Numbered from the stretch's first letter, positions 50,647 to 60,210 are shown. The stretch is DNA of 64,000 nt from Hymenobacter puniceus (GCF_014333525.1 NZ_JACSCX010000008.1:62001-126000); one strand, 5' to 3'. Numbers and translations are program-made. Notes: generated by a model from the sequence alone, not told the origin.

Positions 50647-51528
50647 TCACACCCCGCTGTAGGCGTTGAAGCCGCCGTCCACCATCACCGTTTCGCCGGT
50701 GACGAAGCGGGAGGCGTCGCTGAGTAGGTAGATGAGCGTGCCGGTGAGCTCCTCGGGCTGGCCGAAGCGCTGATAGGGCGTGGCAGCAATGAACTTGCGG
50801 GCCCGGTCGGTGGGGGTGCCGTCGGGCTGCACGAGGAGGGCGCGGTTTTGCTCGGTCAGGAACACGCCGGGGGCAATGGCGTTCATGCGCAGGCCGCCGC
50901 CGTAGCGTAGGCCCAGCTCCACGGCCATCCATTGCGTGTAGGCTTCCACGGCTTTCTTGGCCATGGTGTAGCCCAGCACCCGCGTCAGGGGCCGCTGTGC
51001 GGTCAAACTCGACACGTTCACAATCGAGCCCTTGCCCTGCTCGGCCATCACGCGGCCAAACACGGTGGTGGGTATCACGGTGCCGAACAGGTTGAGGTCC
51101 ACGGCGCGGCGGGTGTCCTCGATGCTGAGGTCGAACACGTCCTGATCGGGGGCGATGGTGGCACCGGGCAGGTTGCCGCCGGCCGCGTTTACCAGCCCGT
51201 CGATGCGGCCCCAGGCCTGCATGATTTCGTCGCAGGCGGCTTGCATCTGGTCTTTGTCGAGCACATCGGCCAGCACCGACAGCGCCTCGCCACCCACGGC
51301 CTCAATGGCCGCCACCCGCTCGGCGGCGCGCCCGGCGTCGCGGCCCAGAATGGCCACGCGGGCCCCGGCCTCGGCCACGGCCAACGACAGCGCCTCGCCC
51401 AGCACGCCGGTGGCCCCGGTGATGACGATAACTTTGCCGTGCAGAGAAAACTGGTTGAGCGCAGACATGGGGCGGGCAGTGGATACGGGCGCAGCAGCTG
51501 AAGCCGGCGCGGAAGAAATGAACGTCAT
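50647..51528 (-). CDS. SDR oxidoreductase, probable fructuronate reductase/mannonate oxidoreductase
   Basis: From ATG 51528 the protein has 293 residues; 51468 is an alternative. The SDR motifs are VITGATGVLGEALS, NAAGG near 107, VNVSSLTAQRPL, YTMAKKAVEAYTQW and MVDGGFNAY. The arrangement and location directly upstream of uxuA suggest a D-mannonate oxidoreductase that acts like UxuB. This matches Bacteroidota gene order, but substrate cannot be read from sequence. The stop of bglX (51537) lies 8 bp before its start. Confidence 0.8.
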   Translation of the reverse strand: MTFISSAPASAAAPVSTARPMSALNQFSLHGKVIVITGATGVLGEALSLAVAEAGARVAILGRDAGRAAERVAAIEAVGGEALSVLADVLDKDQMQAACDEIMQAWGRIDGLVNAAGGNLPGATIAPDQDVFDLSIEDTRRAVDLNLFGTVIPTTVFGRVMAEQGKGSIVNVSSLTAQRPLTRVLGYTMAKKAVEAYTQWMAVELGLRYGGGLRMNAIAPGVFLTEQNRALLVQPDGTPTDRARKFIAATPYQRFGQPEELTGTLIYLLSDASRFVTGETVMVDGGFNAYSGV

Positions 51529-51536
51529 AGGATACG

Positions 51537-53786
51537 TTAGGGAAGGAGCGTTAGCCGGCTTTCGAGGCGGATATCGTCGGAGGCGGAACCGAGCATTACC
51601 TGGAACTCGCCGGGTTCGGCGGCCCACTGCAGCTGGCGGTTGTAGAAGGCCAGCTTGTCGGGCGTGAGGGTGAACGTGACGGTCTTGGTTTCGCCGGGCC
51701 GAAGGCTGATTTTCTGGAAATCCTTGAGCTCTTTAAGCGGCCGGGCCACCGAGGCCACTGGGTCGCGGAGGTAGAGCTGCACCACTTCTTCGCCGGCCAC
51801 TTTGCCGGTGTTCGTGACGGTGAGCTGCACCTGCGTGCTTTGCCCCGCCGCCAGGCTGGCCTTGTCGATTTTCAAGGCGTCGTACTTGAACGTGGTGTAG
51901 CTCAGGCCGTGGCCGAAGGCGTAGCGCGGCGTGTTGGGCGCGTCGATGTAGGCCGATTTGTAGCGGATGTCGCCGGGCTTTGTGACGGGGCGGCCGGTGT
52001 TGTACTGCTGGTAGTTGAGCGGAATCTGGCCCATGTTGCGCGGAAACGTGCTGGGCAGCTTGCCGCCGGGGTTATAGTCGCCGAATAGCACGTCGGCCAG
52101 GGCCGCGCCACCTTCCGAGCCGGGAAACCAGCCGTAGAGCACGGCGTCGGCCTGGTCGGCAATGGTGTTGAAGATGAGCGGCCGGCCGGCCATCAGCACC
52201 ACCACAATCGACTTGCCGGTGGCTTTCAAGGCCTGAAACAGCTCTTCCTGCACGCCGGGCAAGTGGATATCCGTGCGGGACTTGGCCTCGCCGCTCATGT
52301 CCCAGGTTTCGCCTACGGCCAGCACCACCACGTCGGCCGCTTTAGCGGTTTCCACGGCGGCCGCAAAGCCGGCGCGTGAGCTGCCTTCCACCTCGCAGCC
52401 CTTGGCGTAGCGGATTTGGGTGTTTTTGCCAGCGCGTTTGGTCAGGCCGTCGTGCAGGGAGGTAATCTGGGTGGTGTCGGCCAGCACAATCCAGCTGCCG
52501 GCCAGGTCGCGTTTGGCCTTAGCCAGCGGTCCGATGACAGCAATGCTGCGTGGCTGGGCTAGCGGCAGCGTGTTGTTGCGGTTTTCCAGCAGCACAATGG
52601 ACTTGCGGGCCGCGTCGCGGGCGGCTACGCGGTGCTGCGGGTCGCTGAGCACCTTCTTCTCGCGCTTCAGGTCCGAGAATCTGTAGGGGTCCTCGAACAA
52701 GCCCAGTTCGAACTTCTTACGCAGAATGCGCCGCACGGCATCGTCCAGCTGCTTTTCGTCGGACTGGCCAGCCTTCACTAGCTGCGCCAGCGTGGTATGG
52801 TAGGCGTCGCTTTCCATGTCCATGTCGGAGCCGGCGGCCAGGGCTTTCTGGGCGGCGGCGGCTTTGTCGCGGGCGTAGCCCCAGGGCACCATCTCGGCGA
52901 TGCTGCCCCAGTCACTCACCACGAAACCCGGGTAGTTCCACTGGCCTTTCAGGATGTCGCGCTGCAGGTAGCTGCTGCCGGTGGCGGGCACGCCGTTCAG
53001 GGTGTTGAAGGAGTTCATGAAGGTGGCCACGCCGGCATCGGCGGCCGCCTTGAAGGGCGGCAGATACACTTCCCAGAGCTGCTGCTCGCTCATGTCCACC
53101 ACGTTATAGTCGCGGCCAGCCAGCGCGGCGCCATAGGCCGCGAAGTGCTTGGCGCAGGCCATAATGGCATCGGTGCCGCCCAGCTTTTCGCCCTGGAAGC
53201 CCAGCACGCGGGCCCGCGCAATCTGGGCGCCTAGGTAGGTGTCTTCGCCGGCGCCTTCCATCACCCGGCCCCAGCGCGGGTCGCGCCCCACGTCCACCAT
53301 CGGCGCAAACGTCCAGTGGATGCCGGACGCCGCCGCCTCGCGGGCCGCCACGTGCGCCGATTCACGGATAGCGGCCAAATCCCAGGAAGCCGCCTCGCCC
53401 AGCGGAATCGGGAAAACGGTCTGGTAGCCGTGAATCACGTCGAGCGAGAACAGCAGCGGAATCTTCAGCCGCGACTTCAGCGCCTCAGCCTGGATGGTGC
53501 GGGTATCCTGCACGCCTTTCACGTTCAGCATGGAGCCGACCTGCCCGCTGCGGATGCTGTTGAGCAAGTCGGTTTTGCGGTTGCTGGCCGGGCCGGTTAC
53601 CTCGCGGCCGGAGTACTGGTTGAGCTGGCCGACTTTCTCTTCCAGCGTCATCTGCTGCAGCAGACCCGTGATGCGCTGCTCGATGGCGGCAGCATCAAGC
53701 GGCTTAGTTTTCTGGGCCGTGGCTGGAAGGCCAGCCGTGAGCAGCAGCGCGGCGAGGAAGAAGGATCTAGAGTTAGAAGAAAGCAT
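51537..53786 (-). CDS. Glycoside hydrolase family 3 beta-glucosidase (BglX type)
   Basis: This 749-residue exported enzyme starts with MLSSNSRSFFLAALLLTAGL. The GH3 barrel has LLFSLDVIHGYQTVFPIPLG, FAPMVDVGRDPRWGRVMEGA, CAKHFAAYGAALAGRDYN, and FVVSDWGSI with the nucleophile at D292. The alpha/beta sandwich (AVIGPLAKAKRDLAGSW) and FN3-like end (FGHGLSYTTFKYD) follow. It resembles BglX periplasmic beta-glucosidases more than the GH3 at 7795. Expected activity is release of terminal glucose or xylose from oligosaccharides. A REP-like repeat lies upstream. Confidence 0.93.
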   Translation of the reverse strand: MLSSNSRSFFLAALLLTAGLPATAQKTKPLDAAAIEQRITGLLQQMTLEEKVGQLNQYSGREVTGPASNRKTDLLNSIRSGQVGSMLNVKGVQDTRTIQAEALKSRLKIPLLFSLDVIHGYQTVFPIPLGEAASWDLAAIRESAHVAAREAAASGIHWTFAPMVDVGRDPRWGRVMEGAGEDTYLGAQIARARVLGFQGEKLGGTDAIMACAKHFAAYGAALAGRDYNVVDMSEQQLWEVYLPPFKAAADAGVATFMNSFNTLNGVPATGSSYLQRDILKGQWNYPGFVVSDWGSIAEMVPWGYARDKAAAAQKALAAGSDMDMESDAYHTTLAQLVKAGQSDEKQLDDAVRRILRKKFELGLFEDPYRFSDLKREKKVLSDPQHRVAARDAARKSIVLLENRNNTLPLAQPRSIAVIGPLAKAKRDLAGSWIVLADTTQITSLHDGLTKRAGKNTQIRYAKGCEVEGSSRAGFAAAVETAKAADVVVLAVGETWDMSGEAKSRTDIHLPGVQEELFQALKATGKSIVVVLMAGRPLIFNTIADQADAVLYGWFPGSEGGAALADVLFGDYNPGGKLPSTFPRNMGQIPLNYQQYNTGRPVTKPGDIRYKSAYIDAPNTPRYAFGHGLSYTTFKYDALKIDKASLAAGQSTQVQLTVTNTGKVAGEEVVQLYLRDPVASVARPLKELKDFQKISLRPGETKTVTFTLTPDKLAFYNRQLQWAAEPGEFQVMLGSASDDIRLESRLTLLP

Positions 53787-53963
53787 TCGGAAGAAATGGA
53801 AATCGGTAAGCGGGCAATAGTGCCCGGCGGCAGGAGAAGCGTAGCGCAGTTGTCATCCCCCCATTCCACAAACGCAGCATTCCCACACACTGGCTTGCAA
53901 TTCGGAGACATCCGGCTACACTTTCCTTCGGCCGGGGTGATTAAGAGAACTTTATGTGATTCG

Positions 53964-54061
53964 AACGGCATGCTGAGCTTGCCGAAGCATCTCTACCTAA
54001 GCAGTAATCAATGCGAGCCAACGAAGCGGTAGAGATGCTTCGGCAGGCTCAGCATGACGTT
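53964..54061. repeat. REP-like hairpin, copy 2
   Basis: ACGGCATGCTGAGCTTGCC and GCATCTCTACC pair with GGTAGAGATGC and GGCAGGCTCAGCATGACGT. It is the same family as 50530-50626. It lies between GH10 and bglX. Confidence 0.75.
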
Positions 54062-54103
54062 CTTTTAATAGTTAGTATGACGGGCTTCAGTACTTGATCT
54101 GGC

Positions 54104-55177
54104 TTACTGCAAGCCTTCCGCAAGGCCGTCGTAGGCGGGTTTGCGCTGGTAGTTGTCGTCGAAGGGGAGGGGCCATTCGGGGCAGCTACAGTCGTTGCGT
54201 TTCCAAGTGTCGGCGTCGGCTACGTTCCAGGTGGTGATGCCGTAGCGCTGGGCGGCGGGCAGCGCCTTGAAGGTTTCAGCTAGGGCCTTGTACTTCACCT
54301 TTTGGGCGGCGGCCAGCGCGGGCGTAAACGTGGCGCTGGCCGACCGGGCCGGGTTCATCGAAATGTCCAGTTCGGCTACGTGCACCTGCAGGCCGGTGGC
54401 GGCGGCGCTGGTAATGGCCTCGGCAATGCGCGCATCGGTGATGTTGCTGCTGGTGTGCATTTGCAGCCCGATGCCGTGGATGGGCACGCCGCGGCTTTTG
54501 AGGCCGTTCACCAGCGCTAGAATGCCGGTGCGGCGGGCGGTGCTGTACTCGTGGCCGTAGTCGTTGTAAAACAGCAGTGCGGCGGGGTCGGCGGCGTAGG
54601 CGTACCGGAAAGCGCGGTCGATGTACTGGTCGCCGAGGTGCTGGCGCCACACGTTGGTGGTGCGCAGGTTGCCGCTGTCGTCGATGGCTTCGTTCACCAC
54701 ATCCCAGGCCTGCACCTTGCCCCGAAAGTGCGTCATAACGGTCTGGATGTGCGTTTTCATCAGGTTTTCCCAGGCCGTCGAATCACCCTGGAAGCTCGTG
54801 ACCCAACCCGGCAGCGAGTTGTACCAGAGCAGCGTGTGGCCGTGTACGCGCAGGTTGTTCTGCTGCGCGAAGTCCACGAGATAGTCGGCATCAGCCCAGT
54901 TGTAGGTGGTGGCTGACGGGTGCAGCGCGCCGAACTTCATGGCGTTTTCGGCCGTGATGCTGTTGTACTCGGTGGCCATCAGCTGGCGGTAGGCGGGGCG
55001 GGTTTTCAGCAGGTTGATGCTCACGGCCGCCCCCACCGGAAACGGCGCCACCGACTTCAGGCTGACCATCGGCGGCACGGTCGGCGTGGTCGGAGCCGGC
55101 GTAGCTGCCGATTCCTTGTCGCCGCACTGCGTCAGGAATGCGAGGCCAAAGGCGGTGAGCAGCGTAGCGGTTTTCAT
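54104..55177 (-). CDS. Glycoside hydrolase family 10 endo-xylanase (lipoprotein)
   Basis: From ATG 55177 the protein has 357 residues with a lipoprotein signal (LLTAFGLAFLTQC). A GH10 barrel follows: ITAENAMKFGALHP, HGHTLLWYNSLPGW, AWDVVNEAIDD with acid/base E163, and HVAELDISM with nucleophile E269; TTWNVADADTWKRND is typical of the family. It should cleave internal beta-1,4-xylosyl bonds, and its surface-lipoprotein location fits a PUL. It sits 43 bp before the agarase-like gene start. Confidence 0.93.
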   Translation of the reverse strand: MKTATLLTAFGLAFLTQCGDKESAATPAPTTPTVPPMVSLKSVAPFPVGAAVSINLLKTRPAYRQLMATEYNSITAENAMKFGALHPSATTYNWADADYLVDFAQQNNLRVHGHTLLWYNSLPGWVTSFQGDSTAWENLMKTHIQTVMTHFRGKVQAWDVVNEAIDDSGNLRTTNVWRQHLGDQYIDRAFRYAYAADPAALLFYNDYGHEYSTARRTGILALVNGLKSRGVPIHGIGLQMHTSSNITDARIAEAITSAAATGLQVHVAELDISMNPARSASATFTPALAAAQKVKYKALAETFKALPAAQRYGITTWNVADADTWKRNDCSCPEWPLPFDDNYQRKPAYDGLAEGLQ

Positions 55178-55220
55178 AGCGGCAGAGTTGGGGCGGGGGT
55201 AAGGCAAGTCGGCAGCGCGG

Positions 55221-56750
55221 CTACTTTGGCTGCCGCTGGTCGAAGTAGTCGGCCAGCAGGTACATCTGCTGGTTCAGCTCACGCATCTTGCTCAGCAGCG
55301 GCGTGTAGGGGTTCAGGTTGTTGTCCACGATGCCCTTGTTGGCGTTGGTGTTGGAGGGCTCGGCGCCCACGATGGTCGGGTCGTTGTCCTGGTACTTAAA
55401 CCAGTGCCAGCCCACGCAATTCTTCGATTCCAGCAAGCCCAGCGTGAAATTCTGGTAGAACAGGCCCCGGTCATTCTGCGTTTTCACCACCCAGCCGGCG
55501 CCGGCGGTGTTGGCCAGGCCGGGCGCGTCTTCGCCCTTCACGTACCATTCCGTCACCAGAAACGGCTTGCCGGCCGTCTGCTCCCACTCGCGCACCCAGC
55601 GCGGCTCGGGCGTCCAGTTGTTGTAGTAGTTGATGCTGATGGCGTCGAGGTACTGGCCGGCCACCTTCATCAGCTCGGGGTAGTAGCGCTGGGCGCCGTG
55701 AAAGCGGCAGCCGAGGTACATGTGGTTGGGGTCGTACTTTTTCATGGCCTTGGCCACGATGCTGAAGTAGCGGTCGGCGGCGTAGGCCAGAAACTCCTGG
55801 CGGTGTTGGTCGGTGATGGTTTCGAGGGTGATGTTGCGCGCGTCGGCCCACTTCTTAGCGGCCTGGTAGCCGGGCTCGGTCTGGGGCAGCTTGAGGTAGC
55901 CGTCCAGGTTTTTGCGCAGCAGCGGCATCTCGTTATCGGAGAAGTAGCCGAACAGGTTCTTGTCGTTGCGGTATTGCGCCAGTTGCTTGGCGTGCTCCTC
56001 GGCAAACTCCTCGAAGCCGGGGTCAAACACGAAAATGACGTCGTTGGGGTAGCCTTTGTGGCCGGGCTGCACAAAGGTGCCACCGCGCTTGTCGCCGTAC
56101 TTGCTCATGAAATCCAGGTTCACGGTGTAGGCCAGCGGCTTGTCGGCGCGGGCGTTTTCCGCCTGAATTTCCTTTGTCGCCGACCATGCGCCGGCGCCGT
56201 TGAAGCCGTTTTCGAGCAGGAACCGGCGGGTGCCGGCCATCCAGCCAGCCTGGTCCCGGAACTTGTCTTTCAACGCCTGCTGGTTGCGGACCGAGCGGCC
56301 GGGCTGTACATCGTTGGGAGCGTTGTGCAGAAAGTAGTAGCCGGCGGGGTCAATAGCCCACCAGCGCCCATTGATCTTCTCAACGTGGAAGAAGCCGGTG
56401 GCCTTAGCGCGCTTGTCCAGCCGGCCGCCGTATTTGCTCAGCTTCACGGTGCCCGGCCGGAAGCCCGGCAGCTGCGCCATGGAGCGCGTGGCGTAGCTCT
56501 TGTAGGCCGAGAAGCCGGCCTTGCCGTCAATAGTGGAGTTGTTAAGCGTCTTTTTGGCGTCTACGCGCAGGGTGTACTCGGTGGTATCGAGTTGCTGGGC
56601 GTGAGTGGTGATGAGGCCAGTCAGGAATAAGCTGGTTATCAGGCCAACACGGTGTAGAGACGCATATTTGCGTCTCGTCGTTGAACGACAGGTGCGGGAG
56701 GCGCGGACGACGAGACGCAAATATGCGTCTCTACAGAAGGTGTTACTCAT
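55221..56750 (-). CDS. Agarase-like glycoside hydrolase (GH50-type, clan GH-A)
   Basis: This 509-residue protein has a late hydrophobic signal (VGLITSLFLTGLITTHAQ). The block GFFHVEKINGRWWAIDPAGY resembles the entry of GH50-like beta-agarases; catalytic candidates are E274 in YFSDNEMP and E401 in FLVTEWYV. The region before the signal (residues 7-33, CRDAYLRLVV ... TTRRKYASLHR) is encoded by a palindromic repeat (56653-56735), apparently inserted in frame. The 5' end overlaps the GH2 stop by 4 bp (ATGA). The true substrate could be another beta-galactan or xylan side chain. Confidence 0.75.
   Translation of the reverse strand: MSNTFCRDAYLRLVVRASRTCRSTTRRKYASLHRVGLITSLFLTGLITTHAQQLDTTEYTLRVDAKKTLNNSTIDGKAGFSAYKSYATRSMAQLPGFRPGTVKLSKYGGRLDKRAKATGFFHVEKINGRWWAIDPAGYYFLHNAPNDVQPGRSVRNQQALKDKFRDQAGWMAGTRRFLLENGFNGAGAWSATKEIQAENARADKPLAYTVNLDFMSKYGDKRGGTFVQPGHKGYPNDVIFVFDPGFEEFAEEHAKQLAQYRNDKNLFGYFSDNEMPLLRKNLDGYLKLPQTEPGYQAAKKWADARNITLETITDQHRQEFLAYAADRYFSIVAKAMKKYDPNHMYLGCRFHGAQRYYPELMKVAGQYLDAISINYYNNWTPEPRWVREWEQTAGKPFLVTEWYVKGEDAPGLANTAGAGWVVKTQNDRGLFYQNFTLGLLESKNCVGWHWFKYQDNDPTIVGAEPSNTNANKGIVDNNLNPYTPLLSKMRELNQQMYLLADYFDQRQPK
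56653..56735. repeat. Palindromic repeat inside the 5' coding region
   Basis: The arms at 56653-56680 (TGTAGAGACGCATATTTGCG then TCTCGTCG) and 56708-56735 pair perfectly. They begin six codons after the ATG of 55221-56750. The repeat family GTAGAGACGC is different from the REP-like copies. Confidence 0.8.
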
Positions 56751-58615
56751 TTTCCGTCGTATTTGCGGGCCATCTGGCGGTAGTATCCCTGCAGCACGTA
56801 GTAGGCCTTTTTCTTCTGGCCGGTGCTCGAAATCAGGCCTTTGCGGTTGAAGCCGTTCTGGTACACCGGGTGTTGGCGGCGGGTGGCACGGAAGTCGGCC
56901 AGAATCCAGGGCGTCATGCCGCGCAGGCCAGGGATGGTGCTCAGCATTTTCAGCTGGTTCACGTACAGCGCCTCCTGGTATTCCTCGCTCCAGCGTGTGT
57001 TGGCGTCGCCGTGGTAGCCGGCTAATGCATCGCCGCCAAACTCACTGACCATCACTGGCTTGTTGTATTTGATATCGAAGGTGTACTTGGTGATTTCGCC
57101 GGGCTTGCCGCCCCAGTACCAGCCGGCGTACTCATTGAAGCTGGTTAGGTCCAGAAACTCGCCCAACGGGTCGTCCACGTGCACTACGTTGTCGGGGGTG
57201 CGGTGCAGCTCCAGGGCCGCCGAAATCAGGCGGGTGTCGTCGAGGGTGCGGGCTTTTTGGGCGAGGCTACTCATGAACTTCAGGCGCGGCGCACCCAGCG
57301 GCGTTTCGTTGCCCACGCTCCACACCACCACGCTGGCGCGGTTTTTCCCCATCGAAATCAGGTCCGTAAGCTGCTGCTCGGCGTTCTGGTAGGTGGCTGG
57401 GTTTTCCCAGGCAATGGTCCAGTACACCGGCACTTCGGCCCACACCAGCAAGCCCATTTCGTCGGCCAGCTTGAGCATGGTTTCGTTGTGCGGGTAGTGG
57501 GCCAGACGCACGTAGTTGCAGCCCAGCTCCTTGGCCCAGGTCAGCAGCATGCGCAGGTCGCCCTCGCCACGGGCCCGGCCCGGAATCAGCGGGTTTTCGT
57601 CGTGGATGCTGATGCCGCGCATGTAGAGGCTGCGGCCGTTAAGCAGGATGTCCTGCCCCCGCGTCTCAATCGTGCGGAAACCGATGCGGTCCTGCACGGC
57701 GTCGGAGCCGCTCGTCAAGCTCACCGCGTACAGCCTGGGGCTCTGCGGCGACCAGTGCGCAAGCTTTTTGGCCGGCACGCTGAACGTGGCGCGGCCTTCG
57801 GCGTTGGTTTGTACGGTCTGTCTGAGGCCAGCCTCGCCGATGCTGAGCGTCACGACCTGGTTGGCGCGGCCCTCGCCGGCCAGCTGCACGTAGCCGGCCA
57901 CCGTATTCGCGTCGCCTTTGGCCAGCTGTACTTTGTAGTCGCTGATGTAGGTGGCGGGCGTTTCGGCAATGAACACGTCGCGCGTGATGCCGCCGTAGTT
58001 CCACCAGTCGGTATTGATGGTCGGGACTTCCTCGGGCCGGCGGGTATTGTCGGCCTTCACCACCACAAAGTTGTCGCCGGAGGCGCTGAGCTGGCTGGTG
58101 ATGTCGTACTGAATCGGGGTGAAGCCGCCCTTGTGCATGCCCAGCTTCTTGCCGTTGAGGTAGATGTGCGCCTCGTAGTTGATGGCCCCGAAGTACAGAA
58201 AGTACCGCTTGCCGGCCTTGGGCGTCAGCGTGAAGCTTTTCTTGTACCAGATGGTGCCCTCGTAGTAGAGCAGCTCCGGCCGCTGCGAGTTCCAGTCGCC
58301 CGGAATCTGCATGGCCTGCGACTTGTCGAAGTCGTACTCAATCAGCTCTTCCTCCTGCTTGCTGCTGGGCTTGGCGTTATCATAGTAGCCCCCCTTGCCC
58401 GATTTCGACTGGTCAAAGGCCTCGCGGCGGTAGTCGTAGAAGCCGTTTTCGTAGGGGTCGATGATGTAGTTCCAGCTGCCGTTGAGGCTTAGCACGCTGC
58501 GCCCCGGCGCGTTTTGCAGCAGCGCCGACTGGGCCTGTAGCAGCCGGCTGCTAAAGGTGCCCAGCAGCAGCGCGGCGGCGGCCGTCAGCACCTTCATCAG
58601 GTTCAGTGAAGTCAT
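56747..58615 (-). CDS. Glycoside hydrolase family 2 (beta-glucuronidase/galactosidase-like)
   Basis: This 622-residue exported enzyme has a signal peptide (VLTAAAALLLGTFSS). The sugar-binding N-domain runs from SLNGSWNYIIDPYENG through YYEGTIWYKKSFTL and LYFGAINYEAHIYLNGKKLG. The immunoglobulin-like domain leads to the barrel, with YMRGISIHDE, RLAHYPHNETM, acid/base in SVGNETP and nucleophile in VSEFGGDA. The compact length and absence of extra domains fit GH2 enzymes acting on uronate- or galactose-capped oligosaccharides. Directly downstream of susD by 107 bp. Confidence 0.9.
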   Translation of the reverse strand: MTSLNLMKVLTAAAALLLGTFSSRLLQAQSALLQNAPGRSVLSLNGSWNYIIDPYENGFYDYRREAFDQSKSGKGGYYDNAKPSSKQEEELIEYDFDKSQAMQIPGDWNSQRPELLYYEGTIWYKKSFTLTPKAGKRYFLYFGAINYEAHIYLNGKKLGMHKGGFTPIQYDITSQLSASGDNFVVVKADNTRRPEEVPTINTDWWNYGGITRDVFIAETPATYISDYKVQLAKGDANTVAGYVQLAGEGRANQVVTLSIGEAGLRQTVQTNAEGRATFSVPAKKLAHWSPQSPRLYAVSLTSGSDAVQDRIGFRTIETRGQDILLNGRSLYMRGISIHDENPLIPGRARGEGDLRMLLTWAKELGCNYVRLAHYPHNETMLKLADEMGLLVWAEVPVYWTIAWENPATYQNAEQQLTDLISMGKNRASVVVWSVGNETPLGAPRLKFMSSLAQKARTLDDTRLISAALELHRTPDNVVHVDDPLGEFLDLTSFNEYAGWYWGGKPGEITKYTFDIKYNKPVMVSEFGGDALAGYHGDANTRWSEEYQEALYVNQLKMLSTIPGLRGMTPWILADFRATRRQHPVYQNGFNRKGLISSTGQKKKAYYVLQGYYRQMARKYDGK

Positions 58616-58722
58616 GAGGGGTAAAAAAGGGAGGGGGAGAGGAGTGTGCCAGTGCGCCGAGGCAGCCAGACCCTTGCAGGAGCCTGGTTGCGCTTGGCAT
58701 GTACTTCACTTTTTCACACACT

Positions 58723-60210
58723 TTAGTTGTAGCCCGGATTCTGGGTGAGGATTGGGTTGGTCTGGATTTCCTGGATTGGCAAGGCTTGCAGCAGCTCATA
58801 CGCCTGCACCTGGATGGGCGTGCCAGTGGTGCCGTTGTTGGGCCGGATGTTGTACTGCGCGAAGAAGGCGTTCATCACCGGAATGGCGCGGTCGGTGCGC
58901 AGCAGATCAAACCAGCGGTGGCCTTCCATATTCAGCTCCAGCCGCCGCTCACGCTCCAGCGCCAGCTTCACGTCGGCCTGCGAGAGGGTGGCGGCTAGGG
59001 CCGGCACACCGGCGCGGGTGCGCACCCGGTTGAGCTGCGTAATGGCCAGGGCGGGCGTGTTCTGCTCGTTCAGGGCCTCGGCGTACATGAGTAGCACGTC
59101 GGCGTAGCGCAGCACAATCCAGTCGTTTTCGGCGTCCAGCGAGGCCGTGGGCGTATCAGCGTACTTCTTGGTGTAGAAGGTGTTCACGCCGCCCACCGGC
59201 GTCGAGCCGTAGGAGGCCACGGCGCGGGTGTCGGCGGGGCCGCTGGCCGTGAAGGCCGCCACCAGGTCGGGGTGGATGATGTTGAACTGGTCGGAAGTGC
59301 CCACGTTGCCCACCAGCGCCGGCGTCACGGCGAAGTAGTTGGCGAACGGACTGCCCACGCCGAGGCCACCTTTGCTGTAGCGCACCGCAAACAGAATCTC
59401 ACTGTTCATCTCGTTTGTGAGGGAGAAAATGTTGGCGTAGGTGGGCTGCAGCGCATAGGTGCCGGCGTCAATCACCTGCTTGAGCTTGACGGCGGCCTCG
59501 TTGTATTTCTTTTGCGTGAGGTACACCTTGCCTAGCAACCCCTGCGCGGCACCTTTGGTGGCGCGGCCCAGGTTGGCGGCGTTCTGCGTCACGGGCAGGC
59601 TGGCTTCGGCGTCCAGCAGGTCTTGCTCAATCTGGGTGTAGACCTGCGCGGTGGGCGTGCGCCCGAATGTGTAGGCGTCGGCGATAGTAGCAATTTCGCT
59701 GGTCACCAGCGGCACGTCGCCCCAGATGCGCACGGCGTTGAAGTAGGCCAGGGCCCGGATAAACTTCACTTCCGCGTTCAGGCGGTTGCGGGTGGCCTCG
59801 GTCAGCTTCACGGCCGCGCCGCGGGTCAGAATCACGTTGCAGCGCGCAATGGTGCGGTAGGTCACCGTCCACTGGCTTTGCAGGCGGGCGTTGGTGGGCG
59901 TGACGGTGAAGAAGTCGAACTCGTTGATGTTCTGCCCCGAAATAACCGACGTGCTGTTGTCGGAAGGCACTTCGGCAAACACGAACAGCCCGTTGTTGGA
60001 GCCCGCCTTGCCATAGATGTCCTGCAGGCCCGCATACGCCGCCGATACGCCGGTCACGAGGCTGAGCGAGTCGTTGTAGCCCTCGGTGGTGGGGATGCGG
60101 GTGGGGTCGTTGAGGTCAATGAACTCCTTGTCGCAGGAGGTGGTGCCCAGCAGGGTGGTCCCCAGCAGCGCCGCGCAGCCTGCACTGGTGAGTAGTTTCT
60201 TGAAAGCCAT
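58723..60210 (-). CDS. susD: SusD-like outer-membrane glycan-binding lipoprotein
   Basis: From ATG 60210 the protein has 495 residues with a lipoprotein signal (CAALLGTTLLGTTSC). SusD/RagB features include TTEGYNDSLSLVTGVSAAYA, AEVKFIRALAYFNAVRIWGD with the TPR-like fold, VLRYADVLLMYAEALNEQN, and the C-terminal ERRLELNMEGHRWFDLLR. It binds oligosaccharides at the cell surface and caps the SusC transporter. It follows susC by 137 bp. The specific ligand is unknown. Confidence 0.96.
   Translation of the reverse strand: MAFKKLLTSAGCAALLGTTLLGTTSCDKEFIDLNDPTRIPTTEGYNDSLSLVTGVSAAYAGLQDIYGKAGSNNGLFVFAEVPSDNSTSVISGQNINEFDFFTVTPTNARLQSQWTVTYRTIARCNVILTRGAAVKLTEATRNRLNAEVKFIRALAYFNAVRIWGDVPLVTSEIATIADAYTFGRTPTAQVYTQIEQDLLDAEASLPVTQNAANLGRATKGAAQGLLGKVYLTQKKYNEAAVKLKQVIDAGTYALQPTYANIFSLTNEMNSEILFAVRYSKGGLGVGSPFANYFAVTPALVGNVGTSDQFNIIHPDLVAAFTASGPADTRAVASYGSTPVGGVNTFYTKKYADTPTASLDAENDWIVLRYADVLLMYAEALNEQNTPALAITQLNRVRTRAGVPALAATLSQADVKLALERERRLELNMEGHRWFDLLRTDRAIPVMNAFFAQYNIRPNNGTTGTPIQVQAYELLQALPIQEIQTNPILTQNPGYN

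Noticed and set aside
57179..58492. Long plus-strand frame antisense to the GH2 gene
   Set aside because: Same reason: it mirrors a well-supported glycosidase and has no recognisable protein features.
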